64,000 bases of DNA from Pseudomonas sp. DC1.2 (GTDB lineage Bacteria; Pseudomonadota; Gammaproteobacteria; Pseudomonadales; Pseudomonadaceae). Shown in pieces: positions 1 to 7,745 of this stretch. The stretch is from NCBI RefSeq assembly GCF_034351645.1, contig NZ_CP133782.1, forward strand, positions 873,001 to 937,000. Reading direction: 5' to 3'. The notes beneath the pieces are model-generated. The model saw only the letters and a list, made by a program, of their open reading frames with translations. It did not search any database and was not told the origin of the DNA. The position numbers were made by a program, and so were the translations under genes. Each line of letters begins with the position of its first letter. The first letter of the stretch is position 1.

Positions 1-1087
1 TGCCATTGTTGACGTTGCCCTTGCTGTCGTCCGGCTGGGTCAGGATGTAATCCTGCATGCTGGTGCCGTGACGCAGGGTGTTCTTAATGGTCAGCGAGTC
101 GCTCAGGTCGTGCTCGATGGCAAAAGTGGCGGTATCGGTGCGGCCTTTGCGGAAGTCACGGTCGTTCAGACCGTAGAAATTGCTGTTATTGCCACCGGCA
201 TTGGGTTTGTCCGGGTTGGACTGGGTGCGAGCAGCCGAGCCCGCGGCCGGAATGCTGTACGGGATGCCGGAGTCTGGCAGGTCGTTGCTTTGCAGGTGGT
301 AGTAATCGAGATTGACCCGGGTCTCGGTGCCCAAGCCGAAGGCCAGGGATGGCGCAATGCCCCAGCGGTCGTAATCGACGCTGTCACGGCCGGCGACGTT
401 GCTTTCGTGGCTCATCAGGTTCAGACGGCCAGCCGCGGTGTCAGTGAACTGGTAGTTACCGTCCATGGTGTAGCGTTGGGTCTGGTCTGAGCCCCAGGTA
501 AAACCACCGTCAAATGAGTTGCCCAAGTGCGCTTTTTTGCTGACCAGGTTGATGCTGCCGCCCGCTGCGCCACGTCCACCGATGGCCGAGTTGGGGCCCT
601 TGCTGACTTCAATCGATTCAACGGCGAAGATTTCACGGCTCTGTGAGCCGGTATCGCGAACGCCATCCAGGTAGGTGTCGCCTTGCGCGTCGAAACCACG
701 AATGAATGGACGGTCACCTTGCGGGTTGCCGCCTTCACCAGCACCGAACGTGATGCCGGGCACTGTGCGCAGCGCATCCTGCATATTCAGCGCGCCAGTG
801 TCCTTGAGCACTTGCTGCGGAATGACGGTGATCGAGCGCGGCGTGTCTACCAGCGGTGCGGTGTATTTAGGCGAGGACGCTTTTTCAACGTTGTAGGACG
901 TCTGGTCCTGCGCTTCGCCGGTAATGGCCGTTGCGTCCAGGGAAATGGCATTGCCCGGTGTTTTTTCGTCGGTCTTTTCAGCGGCAAAAACCATGTGCCC
1001 AGCGGAGCCGGCGGTGATCGCCACGCCAATTGCAGAAGCGAGCAAACGCGGTGAACTGACTGGTAATTGTGATGATTGGCGTGACAT
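1..1087 (-). CDS. piuA: TonB-dependent catecholate-type siderophore receptor PiuA (N-terminal part)
   Basis: Outer-membrane receptor for ferric siderophores, energised by TonB. The gene runs off the left edge; about 362 N-terminal residues are visible. They show a long signal peptide (cleavage probably after VFAA near residue 35), then a plug domain (about residues 65-190) with DTPRSITVIPQQ, a QDALRTVPGI stretch, RPFIRGFDAQGD, YLDGVRD and SIEVSKGPNSAIGGRGAAGG, followed by the first barrel strands. These plug motifs are typical of Fiu/PiuA receptors. The divergent neighbours are piuC and a Sel1-repeat gene, the order of PA4514-PA4516 in P. aeruginosa. It is probably iron-repressed; short palindromes lie in the shared upstream region. 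The substrate cannot be read from the sequence. Confidence 0.88.
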   Translation of the reverse strand, partial: MSRQSSQLPVSSPRLLASAIGVAITAGSAGHMVFAAEKTDEKTPGNAISLDATAITGEAQDQTSYNVEKASSPKYTAPLVDTPRSITVIPQQVLKDTGALNMQDALRTVPGITFGAGEGGNPQGDRPFIRGFDAQGDTYLDGVRDTGSQSREIFAVESIEVSKGPNSAIGGRGAAGGSINLVSKKAHLGNSFDGGFTWGSDQTQRYTMDGNYQFTDTAAGRLNLMSHESNVAGRDSVDYDRWGIAPSLAFGLGTETRVNLDYYHLQSNDLPDSGIPYSIPAAGSAARTQSNPDKPNAGGNNSNFYGLNDRDFRKGRTDTATFAIEHDLSDSLTIKNTLRHGTSMQDYILTQPDDSKGNVNNG

Positions 1088-1131
1088 GTGAATTCCCCTC
1101 CCCAAGGATTTGAGGTCGCGGAATATAGGGT

Positions 1132-1171
1132 AAATACGTATTTGTATCAATTGCGAAATATTACTATTCGC
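1132..1171. promoter_or_regulatory. Candidate operators between piuA and piuC
   Basis: A perfect 12-bp palindrome, AAATACGTATTT, lies at 1132-1143. An imperfect 19-bp inverted repeat with GCGAA/TTCGC ends lies at 1153-1171. Both are in the 205-bp region between the divergent piuA and piuC starts, where Fur or a dedicated regulator would bind. Neither closely matches the Fur consensus, so the cognate regulator is unknown. Confidence 0.35.
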
Positions 1172-1292
1172 GACAAATTTACAATCTTTACAGTTTGCCG
1201 TTACGGTTTTTTCGGTTTCATTCGTCCATGGGTTTTACAGGGGCAATAAGAATCAATAACATTGGCGCCCCTTTGCCAATGGTATTGCTCCC

Positions 1293-1973
1293 ATGCTCCT
1301 GCACATTCCCGGCGTATTCGCGAAAGAACACGTACAGCGCATTCGCGAGGCTCTGGAGCAGGCCGATTGGGCCGACGGCAAGATCACCGCCGGTTTTCAG
1401 TCGGCTAAGGCCAAGCATAATTTGCAACTGCCTGAAGGCCATCCATTGGCCAAGGAAATCGGCGCGGCGATGCTTGAGCGGCTGTGGAAAAATCCGCAGT
1501 TCATGTCGGCGGCTTTACCGCACAAAGTGTTCCCACCGTTACTGAACTGTTACACGGCGGGTGGCAGTTTCGACTTTCACATCGACAACGCCGTGCGTCA
1601 GCCCAAGGGCAGTATCGAGCGCGTGCGCACGGACCTGTCGGCCACCCTGTTCTTCAGTGAGCCAGATGACTATGACGGCGGCGAACTGGAAATTCAGGAC
1701 ACCTTTGGCACTCAACGGGTGAAATTGCCTGCCGGCGACATGGTGCTGTATCCCGGCAGCAGCCTGCACAAGGTCAATGCCGTCACCCGCGGCACCCGTT
1801 ATGCGTCGTTTTTCTGGACCCAAAGCCTGGTGCGCGAGGACAGCCAGCGTGCCTTGCTGTTTGAGATGGACGGCGCCATCCAGCAATTGACCCAGGACAT
1901 GCCCGACCACCCTTCGTTGATCCGTCTCACGGGGACTTACCACAACCTGTTACGCCGTTGGGTTGAGGTATGA
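1293..1973 (+). CDS. piuC: PKHD-type Fe(II)/2-oxoglutarate hydroxylase PiuC
   Basis: Cytoplasmic iron- and 2-oxoglutarate-dependent dioxygenase of the PKHD/PiuC (YbiX) family, 226 residues, the usual length. The double-stranded beta-helix carries the iron-binding HxD pair in FHIDNAVR (about residues 96-103), a distal His in [20 protein letters not shown] (about 158), and the following Arg expected to bind 2-oxoglutarate. The start MLLHIPGVF matches the family N-terminus, although no strong Shine-Dalgarno is visible before it. It is divergent from piuA and overlaps the next gene by ATGA, so the two are probably translated together. Family members accompany siderophore receptors; modification of a siderophore or of the receptor has been proposed, but the substrate is not known from sequence. 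Confidence 0.92.
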   Translation: MLLHIPGVFAKEHVQRIREALEQADWADGKITAGFQSAKAKHNLQLPEGHPLAKEIGAAMLERLWKNPQFMSAALPHKVFPPLLNCYTAGGSFDFHIDNAVRQPKGSIERVRTDLSATLFFSEPDDYDGGELEIQDTFGTQRVKLPAGDMVLYPGSSLHKVNAVTRGTRYASFFWTQSLVREDSQRALLFEMDGAIQQLTQDMPDHPSLIRLTGTYHNLLRRWVEV

Positions 1974-2725
1974 GCTATCAACTGCGCCGTGAAGAAGTCC
2001 TCGACGGCGATCGTCTCAACGCCATGCTTGAAGAAAGCCCCGCGCGCGCAGCCCAGGCGATTCTGATCGCGGCGCGTGAAGACGTGCTCGAGGCTCAGGC
2101 GTTGTTAGGGCAGATTCTGCTCGACGGGCAGGGCATCGAGCAGGATCGGCCGCTGGCAGTGCGCTGGTTTGAGATCGCAGCCAAACGCGGGCATCTGATG
2201 GCGCGCAACATGCTCGGGCGTTGTCATGAGCATGGTTGGGGCTGCACGGCTGATGTTTCAGCGGCCGCCGGGCATTATCGCTTGGCGGCTGAGAAGGGGC
2301 TGGATTGGGCGATGTACAACTACGCTAACCTGCTGGCCACCGGCCGAGGCGTGGCTGAAGACCAGGCTCAGGCGCTGAGTTTTTATCGCCGCGCCGCTGA
2401 GTTGGGCCACGCGAAATCGATGAACTTGTTGGGGCGGTACCTGGAAGACGGGCGTTATTGTCCCGCCGACCCGGCAGCGGCGTTTGACTGGTATCGACGC
2501 TCGGCAGACAGCGGCGATTTTCGCGGGCAGTTCAGTTATGCCGCGGTACTGGCCGACCAAGGTCGAGTCGATGATGCGCTGGGCTGGTTGCGACAGGCGC
2601 TGGCCGGGGGAAACGTAAACTTCTTGCGGGTGAGCAGTGAGTCATTGCTCAGTGCGACTCATCCACAAATTCGCCAGATGGCAGATGCTTATCGGCTGCG
2701 GCTGTCTCAATTGCTCGTAGTCTGA
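1970..2725 (+). CDS. Sel1-repeat (tetratricopeptide-like) protein
   Basis: A 251-residue soluble protein built mainly of Sel1-like repeats: helix pairs such as [25 protein letters not shown], then similar units at about residues 100-135, 136-170 and 170-205, each with an A..WY..AA..G....A...LG pattern. Repeats of this type mediate protein-protein contacts. Its ATG overlaps the piuC stop (ATGA), so it is co-translated with piuC. The pairing equals PA4515-PA4516. It has no signal peptide. Its partner is unknown; a role in the piu iron-uptake system is inferred only from the conserved neighbourhood. Confidence 0.8.
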   Translation: MSYQLRREEVLDGDRLNAMLEESPARAAQAILIAAREDVLEAQALLGQILLDGQGIEQDRPLAVRWFEIAAKRGHLMARNMLGRCHEHGWGCTADVSAAAGHYRLAAEKGLDWAMYNYANLLATGRGVAEDQAQALSFYRRAAELGHAKSMNLLGRYLEDGRYCPADPAAAFDWYRRSADSGDFRGQFSYAAVLADQGRVDDALGWLRQALAGGNVNFLRVSSESLLSATHPQIRQMADAYRLRLSQLLVV

Positions 2726-3006
2726 CAGTACGTTTTTATCGTTAACGTCTTCTTATATAAAAGTACCGTCTTATTTGCGCGATCTCATTGGGTTTAATCT
2801 GCCGGCACGGTTGTGCGTGATCGCGGGCGATAAAAAATATAATTTTTGTGGTTGTCTTGGTTTTTAATATTTAAAGCCTTGTGAGCAGTTGGTTCGGTGT
2901 TTTAAGGTTATTTGCGCGATAACAGTAAGCAGGTTAAATAAGAATCTGTATCAGTGTCGGGTAAGGTGAATCAATATTAATGTCTGGAGAAGACAAGGAG
3001 TCTCTC
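2726..3006. other. A+T-rich intergenic region upstream of the toxin-like operon
   Basis: About 280 bp with no convincing ORF. It is visibly richer in A and T than the flanking core genes, with runs such as AAAAAATATAATTTTT near 2832-2850, and should contain the promoter of the downstream pair. I could not assign a clear -35/-10 pair, operator or terminator. The composition fits horizontally acquired DNA starting just after the Sel1 gene. Confidence 0.45.
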
Positions 3007-5223
3007 ATGGAATTCAAAATGGATAATAAGATCGTCGAGGCAGCTGTAAAAGCGCCCAAGCTGTTTGTAAGTGCATCGCTGGGCGAGGGCGAAGATTATA
3101 ATCGGGAGCCCGGTATACAGCTGACAAAAGAACAGATTATCAGCCTGAGGAAGTATGAAGCCTTGGGGCTGTCTCTTCCCATTCGGCTACAAGATGTAAT
3201 TGCATATTTAAACTATGGCGCCGGTGATGGCGGCGGCGTTGGACTTAAAGCGGCAGACTTCCTGCGCACCTTCTCAACGACGTATGACCATGCCAGGCGC
3301 TGGTCGCCATTGCGCGAAAAAATAATGCTGACAGGTACCGATCTGAAAATATTCGGCGGTAGCATTATCAGGATCGGCAACGGCATTGTAGAAGTCTATG
3401 AGGATCTGAAAGCGTCGAAATACCTCGAAGAGCACAATATCACCACGCCGGCACAGTATCTGGAACTCAAGCGCCAGATTCCGAACCTTCCAGAGCTGGG
3501 CTTGCCGGCCGGAGATGTACCGGAAATCAAGGTCTACCTCAATGACATGCTGGTGAAGGTTCGATACTGCCACGATAAAGCCGAGCGAGTGAGGGTAGAG
3601 CTGGACAGCTTTGGCACCGATATGCGTGAGAAAGTGGTGCCGGAACTCAAGTTGCGACTGGAGTTTGTCTCCAAGAATACCTATCAGGCAGATATTCTGG
3701 CTCAGCAAAAGGATATTGATCAGCGCGCGGCAGATATTGATGATCTCAATAAGCAATATGATCAACTTGTTCAAGAAGCGATCAAGGCGGCGGCGTCGCT
3801 TAATATTGGTGGGTTGATTCTCGGCATCTACCAGGGCGTCAAGGCCGAGAATATCCGCAAGGAACGCAATCGATTGAGGGACGAGCAACAAGCCGCTATT
3901 CAAACGATGGCCAGTAAAAACCAGACATTGAGTTCCTTGAACAGGGTGCGTGATGACCTTCAAAATTTGAACTACGTGGCGATTGAAGCTGAAGTGGCAA
4001 CGCAAAACCTGATGCTAGTGTGGAATGCGCTGAGTTTATACATTGCGGAATCCATGAAAGAGGTTGATTTGATGGATAATGCGATTTCCCTGCGAAAGTT
4101 CAAAAACCAAATCAACTCGATCATCGAGCCCTGGGAGTATATAAAAACAAGTTCAGATCAATTGCTGGCTGTGTTCGCAGCGGCAGATAAAGAATATGAA
4201 AATACTCGTTCTTTGAATAGGGTGAAAAAATTTATGAATTTGGTCATTGGTCATTCGGTGCATCAACCGTTCAATATGGCCGCGCTGATTAAGCATAATG
4301 GCATCGTGCAACAGAGTCACACCAGCGTGCAAATGCTGTTCCAGCAATTTGATTACGCATCCGGCGCAGTAGGAACGATGAGTGATCTGGCCAGTGCGAT
4401 CAACAGGGTGACCTTCGATGTGCGTAAGTTGGCCCAGACAAACAGTATTAATCTGGAGCGGACCGCGAGAAAGCTGACGGGGTATCAGGCAGAGCTTGGC
4501 GATCCGGATGATGACGACGAGATTCGTCAAGACATGGAAGACGAACTCATGTCGGCATCTCGTCAACTCTCTGCACAAACTGAAGACCTGAAAAGTATTC
4601 ATAAGAGTATGAGCACCCCTTATGACAGGACTGCCTCGAAGGCATGGACTGAAACGCTGCAAAAGGACCGGGCCTTTGATGAGCTGCGTAAAACGGATGT
4701 CGAAGAAAAACTGGTTGTACTGAACGTACAGATGAAGGCCGTTTCCGAGGCAATCGAGTTGATTGGAAAGGCCGGCATTGAAAAAATTGGTGAGGAAGCA
4801 CAGTTATCGCTGGACAGTTTGAAAGCATTGGGCCTGGCTCCGCCGCAAGTTCAAATCGCTTTGTTGGCCATTGATACCCTGAAAAAAATCATCTCCGGTA
4901 TTGGCGAAGCCATTTCCTATTTGAACATGCTCGCGGGGTACAACCGGCTCAAGGACAAAGCCAGTGATTTGCGAGCACAGGCTGAAAAGTACGCCAAAGC
5001 GATTGCCTTGATTAATGGACGGATTGAACTGGTAACAACGCTTGACGCGTTGGACGAACAACGCTGGGAATACGTTAGCGAATTTTCGAATCTGGTGACG
5101 GACTTTGAAAAAATTGCGAGCGGCTTTAAGCAAGATACGTCGTTACCCGTCGAGGAGCGGGCGGGAACTGCGATTGTCCGAATTGCAGATGTCATCAAGT
5201 ATTTGAACACCGTTCAGCACTAA
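3007..5223 (+). CDS. Alpha-xenorhabdolysin (XaxA-like) pore-forming toxin subunit, double length
   Basis: A 738-residue, largely helical protein. Residues about 30-400 resemble the XaxA subunit of binary alpha-pore-forming toxins: LTKEQIISLRKYEALGLSLP near 39-58, a Gly-rich VIAYLNYGAGDGGGVGLKAADFL segment, a long coiled region, and a short hydrophobic hairpin (AASLNIGGLILGIY, about 262-275) of the type that inserts in membranes. Known XaxA proteins are about 400 residues. The extra ~340 residues form a second helical module with its own hydrophobic stretch (about 604-645), perhaps a fused subunit B-like part. There is no signal peptide. ATG 3007 was chosen because AAGGAG lies 6 nt upstream; the ATG at 2980 lacks this. 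The family call rests on remembered motifs, not a search. Confidence 0.6.
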   Translation: MEFKMDNKIVEAAVKAPKLFVSASLGEGEDYNREPGIQLTKEQIISLRKYEALGLSLPIRLQDVIAYLNYGAGDGGGVGLKAADFLRTFSTTYDHARRWSPLREKIMLTGTDLKIFGGSIIRIGNGIVEVYEDLKASKYLEEHNITTPAQYLELKRQIPNLPELGLPAGDVPEIKVYLNDMLVKVRYCHDKAERVRVELDSFGTDMREKVVPELKLRLEFVSKNTYQADILAQQKDIDQRAADIDDLNKQYDQLVQEAIKAAASLNIGGLILGIYQGVKAENIRKERNRLRDEQQAAIQTMASKNQTLSSLNRVRDDLQNLNYVAIEAEVATQNLMLVWNALSLYIAESMKEVDLMDNAISLRKFKNQINSIIEPWEYIKTSSDQLLAVFAAADKEYENTRSLNRVKKFMNLVIGHSVHQPFNMAALIKHNGIVQQSHTSVQMLFQQFDYASGAVGTMSDLASAINRVTFDVRKLAQTNSINLERTARKLTGYQAELGDPDDDDEIRQDMEDELMSASRQLSAQTEDLKSIHKSMSTPYDRTASKAWTETLQKDRAFDELRKTDVEEKLVVLNVQMKAVSEAIELIGKAGIEKIGEEAQLSLDSLKALGLAPPQVQIALLAIDTLKKIISGIGEAISYLNMLAGYNRLKDKASDLRAQAEKYAKAIALINGRIELVTTLDALDEQRWEYVSEFSNLVTDFEKIASGFKQDTSLPVEERAGTAIVRIADVIKYLNTVQH

Positions 5224-5232
5224 CAAGGAGTT

Positions 5233-6147
5233 ATGGAGGTGGGCCCTGCGCCCACCTTTAACACGGATATGAGCATATTTGACTATGAATTTACTGCGGT
5301 GCAGCGCCGCACTTTAGACCGCTACACCAACTTTCTTGGTTCCTTGGCTCCGATTTTCGACAACATTCCTGTTGTGTTTGAACGCCGCAGAAGCAGCGGC
5401 CATCAACTGGCGGTTCTGGTCAAGGATTCACGAATTAATAATGCCGAATTTAATGCGCGATATTTGCGCGAGTTTTGGGTGCGTACTGAAGAAACCAGAC
5501 GTGTGTGCAGTCATTATGTAGAAGATATAGCGACCTTCGCTCGCGAATCTTTGGAAATAACCAGGCAGACTTCCAGGAATGAACCCATCGCTCAGGTGGA
5601 TTTTAATTTTTACAGTTTGTCGAGATCCCCGGCCTGGATGTTATTTGCGCCAACGAATGTACGGGACTTGACTCACGAGTTGTACCTTCGATTTGATGAT
5701 CTGCAAGGTTCAATACGACAGCTCAAATATACGATCCGGGAAGTGAATGATGAATCGTTTGGACTGAAGCCTGTATTTACCCGCGCAATGGACCACGTCT
5801 CTTGCAAATGCCATCCACAACCAACAGTGGCGCAGGAGTTATTTAGTCAGGCGGACACGACACCCCTTTGGGACATGGCTTACTCTTCCACAGTCGCTTC
5901 GGTCAGGGCGGCGGAATATAAGGAAAATATTGCCACCTTGTTTGCCGGATACGCTTCTGTGGGCGCGCAGATGGGACTGTTTATTGAAAACATACAACAA
6001 CGTATGGAAGATGTGACCCTCGAGCTGTTGCAAGCAAGAGGCCTGTCCACACTCGGCCAGTTGAACTTCAAATTAGGCGGGGTTTCGCAGAGTGCTCAGG
6101 CGTGTCTGGCGATGCTGAATCAGCTTGAGGCATGGCTACGCAAATAA
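5233..6147 (+). CDS. Second gene of the xenorhabdolysin-like pair, unrecognised helical protein
   Basis: A 304-residue protein, mostly predicted helix, with no signal peptide and no clear transmembrane segment. It follows the large XaxA-like gene by 9 bp and ends at a strong terminator, so the two form one operon; by position it would be the partner subunit (XaxB-like) or an accessory protein. I do not recognise its family from motifs. A Cys-containing segment (SCKCHPQ, about residues 193-199) is notable. The start is uncertain: the ATG at 5233 has AAGGAG only 2 nt upstream, and the in-frame ATG at 5269 (MSIFDYEF) may be real, with a weaker ribosome site. A hairpin lies between these two starts. 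Confidence 0.55.
   Translation: MEVGPAPTFNTDMSIFDYEFTAVQRRTLDRYTNFLGSLAPIFDNIPVVFERRRSSGHQLAVLVKDSRINNAEFNARYLREFWVRTEETRRVCSHYVEDIATFARESLEITRQTSRNEPIAQVDFNFYSLSRSPAWMLFAPTNVRDLTHELYLRFDDLQGSIRQLKYTIREVNDESFGLKPVFTRAMDHVSCKCHPQPTVAQELFSQADTTPLWDMAYSSTVASVRAAEYKENIATLFAGYASVGAQMGLFIENIQQRMEDVTLELLQARGLSTLGQLNFKLGGVSQSAQACLAMLNQLEAWLRK
5238..5256 (+). promoter_or_regulatory. Hairpin at the start of the second toxin-operon gene
   Basis: GGTGGGC, a 5-nt loop and GCCCACC form a GC-rich 7-bp stem, followed by TTTAAC. It sits just after the ATG at 5233 and before the ATG at 5269. It could weaken transcription between the two genes or mask initiation. The U-tract is too short for a confident terminator. 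Confidence 0.4.
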
Positions 6148-6150
6148 AAA

Positions 6151-6179
6151 AGGTCCATGTTTTCATGGACCTTTTTTTT
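6151..6179. terminator. Rho-independent terminator between the toxin operon and speC
   Basis: A perfect 9-bp stem (AGGTCCATG / CATGGACCT) with a TTTT loop is preceded by six A and followed by eight T. It follows the stop codon at 6147 directly and also faces the end of convergent speC, so it can work in both directions. Confidence 0.9.
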
Positions 6180-6189
6180 ACGCGATGAA

Positions 6190-7353
6190 TTACACGTAAA
6201 ACGACTTCAGCGGCGGGAAGCCATTGAACTCGACGGCGCTGTAACTGGTGGTGTAAGCACCGGTAGACAACCAGTACAAACGATCACCGATGGCCAGGTT
6301 CAGCGGCAAACCGTATTTGTAGTTTTCGTACATGATGTCGGCGCTGTCGCAGGTTGGACCAGCGATGACTACTTCTTCCATCTCGCCTTTCTTCTCGGTC
6401 CAGATTGGGAACTTGATGGCTTCGTCCATGGTTTCGATCAGGCCGGAGAACTTACCCACATCCGTGTACACCCAACGCTCGACGGCGGTACGGGATTTAC
6501 GCGCGACCAGCACCACTTCGCTGACCAGGATGCCGGCGTTGGCGATCAACGAACGGCCAGGTTCCAGAATGATTTCCGGTAGGTCGTCGCCGAAATCTTC
6601 CTTGAGGAAACGGATGATTTCTTCGGCGTAGGTTTCCAGGCTGTTGGTGCGGGTGATGTAGTTGGCCGGAAAGCCGCCGCCCATGTTGATCAGTTTCAGG
6701 TGGATGCCGTCTTCTTCTTTCAGGCGCTCGAAGATCACTTTGACCTTGGCGATCGCGGCGTCCCAGACGCTGATGTCGCGCTGTTGCGAGCCTACGTGGA
6801 ACGACAGGCCGTAGGGCACCAGGCCCAGGTCGCGGGCGAGGATCAGCAAGTCCATGGCCATGTCGGTCTGGCAACCGAATTTGCGCGACAACGGCCAGTC
6901 GGCAGTGGTCGAGCCTTCGGTGAGGATGCGCACGTAGACTTTCGAACCTGGAGCGGCCTTGGCGATGTTGCGCAGGTCAGCTTCGGAGTCAGTGGCATAC
7001 AGACGCACGCCCTTCTCATAGAAGTAGCGAATGTCCTTGGATTTCTTGATGGTGTTGCCGTAGCTGATGCGATCCGGGCCGACGCCCTGGTTCATCACTT
7101 TATCGAGCTCGTAGATCGAGGCAATGTCGAAGCTCGAGCCTTTTTCTTTGAGCAGGTCGATGATTTCGACGGCCGGGTTGGCCTTGACGGCGTAGTAGAC
7201 CTTGGCGAAATCGAAACCGGCGCGCAGGTCGTCATAGGCCTTGCTGATCATCGCGGTGTCGATCACCACGAACGGGGTTTCTTGTTTGTCGGCGAAGGCC
7301 TTCATTTTGTTGAAGGTATCGCGCGCGAAATAGTCTTCGACGTTGATCGACAT
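6190..7353 (-). CDS. speC: Ornithine (lysine/ornithine) decarboxylase, alanine-racemase fold
   Basis: PLP-dependent group IV decarboxylase that converts ornithine to putrescine, the first step of polyamine synthesis, in the cytoplasm. It has 387 residues. The PLP lysine is in YYAVKANP (Lys57). Further motifs are SFHVGSQQRD, NMGGGFPANY (phosphate-binding glycines), LEPGRSLIANAG and the catalytic Cys in GPTCDSADIMYEN. The start MSINVEDYF at 7353 was chosen because AGGAG lies 8 nt upstream; the frame is open to 7446 but without such a site. It corresponds to PA4519 speC, which in P. aeruginosa lies a few genes from piuA-piuC-PA4516; here the toxin-like pair occupies the space between them. Confidence 0.95.
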   Translation of the reverse strand: MSINVEDYFARDTFNKMKAFADKQETPFVVIDTAMISKAYDDLRAGFDFAKVYYAVKANPAVEIIDLLKEKGSSFDIASIYELDKVMNQGVGPDRISYGNTIKKSKDIRYFYEKGVRLYATDSEADLRNIAKAAPGSKVYVRILTEGSTTADWPLSRKFGCQTDMAMDLLILARDLGLVPYGLSFHVGSQQRDISVWDAAIAKVKVIFERLKEEDGIHLKLINMGGGFPANYITRTNSLETYAEEIIRFLKEDFGDDLPEIILEPGRSLIANAGILVSEVVLVARKSRTAVERWVYTDVGKFSGLIETMDEAIKFPIWTEKKGEMEEVVIAGPTCDSADIMYENYKYGLPLNLAIGDRLYWLSTGAYTTSYSAVEFNGFPPLKSFYV

Positions 7354-7745
7354 GCTGGGAACTCCTACTGGCAAACTGAAATTAACAATGGGTGCAAATG
7401 AACGTCCTCCGTATCCCCACTTTGGTTCGCCTACTTCCCAAGGCATGTCGCCGAAAGCAAAAAGGCCATGGGAGATGCTGCTGCCCTTGGCCTTGCTGTC
7501 TCGTCGTCAGTACTTGAGCCGGATGGATCGTTTCCAGCATGGACGTTCGGCGCGAACTTTAGGGCGTGAGGGGCTTGAGATCAACAAAAAATGTCGCGTT
7601 TTTGCACGCTTCCGTCGTGCGGTCCCGGACAGCTACTGATGTAACCGACCTGCATGACAGTGTGATGTTCCCGTTGGCGGGAGATTTGAGGTGTTTCAGG
7701 CGGGATTGATCGTTCCCACGCGTGGGAACGATCAGTAGAGAGGGA
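7354..7745. other. Intergenic region between speC and the opuC operon
   Basis: About 390 bp upstream of speC and downstream of the opuC ATPase gene. It should contain the speC promoter. The short ORFs here have no ribosome site or recognisable product. The only clear structure is the palindrome at 7707-7734. Confidence 0.5.
7707..7734. repeat. Perfect 28-bp palindrome
   Basis: TGATCGTTCCCACG is followed directly by its exact inverse complement. The CGTTCCCACGC...GCGTGGGAACG motif is a common intergenic repeat in P. fluorescens-group genomes. It lies 12 bp after the end of the opuC ATPase gene and may stabilise the 3' end of that mRNA. It has no T-tract, so it is not a classic terminator. Confidence 0.75.

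Noticed and set aside
2822..2852. ATCGCGGGCGATAAAAAATATAATTTTT as a terminator of the Sel1 gene
   Set aside because: The stem is only 4 bp and interrupted; the A/T run reads better as general A+T-rich promoter-region DNA.
7354..7700. Possible riboswitch or small RNA upstream of speC
   Set aside because: No conserved riboswitch core, strong hairpin series or terminator was seen before the speC start.
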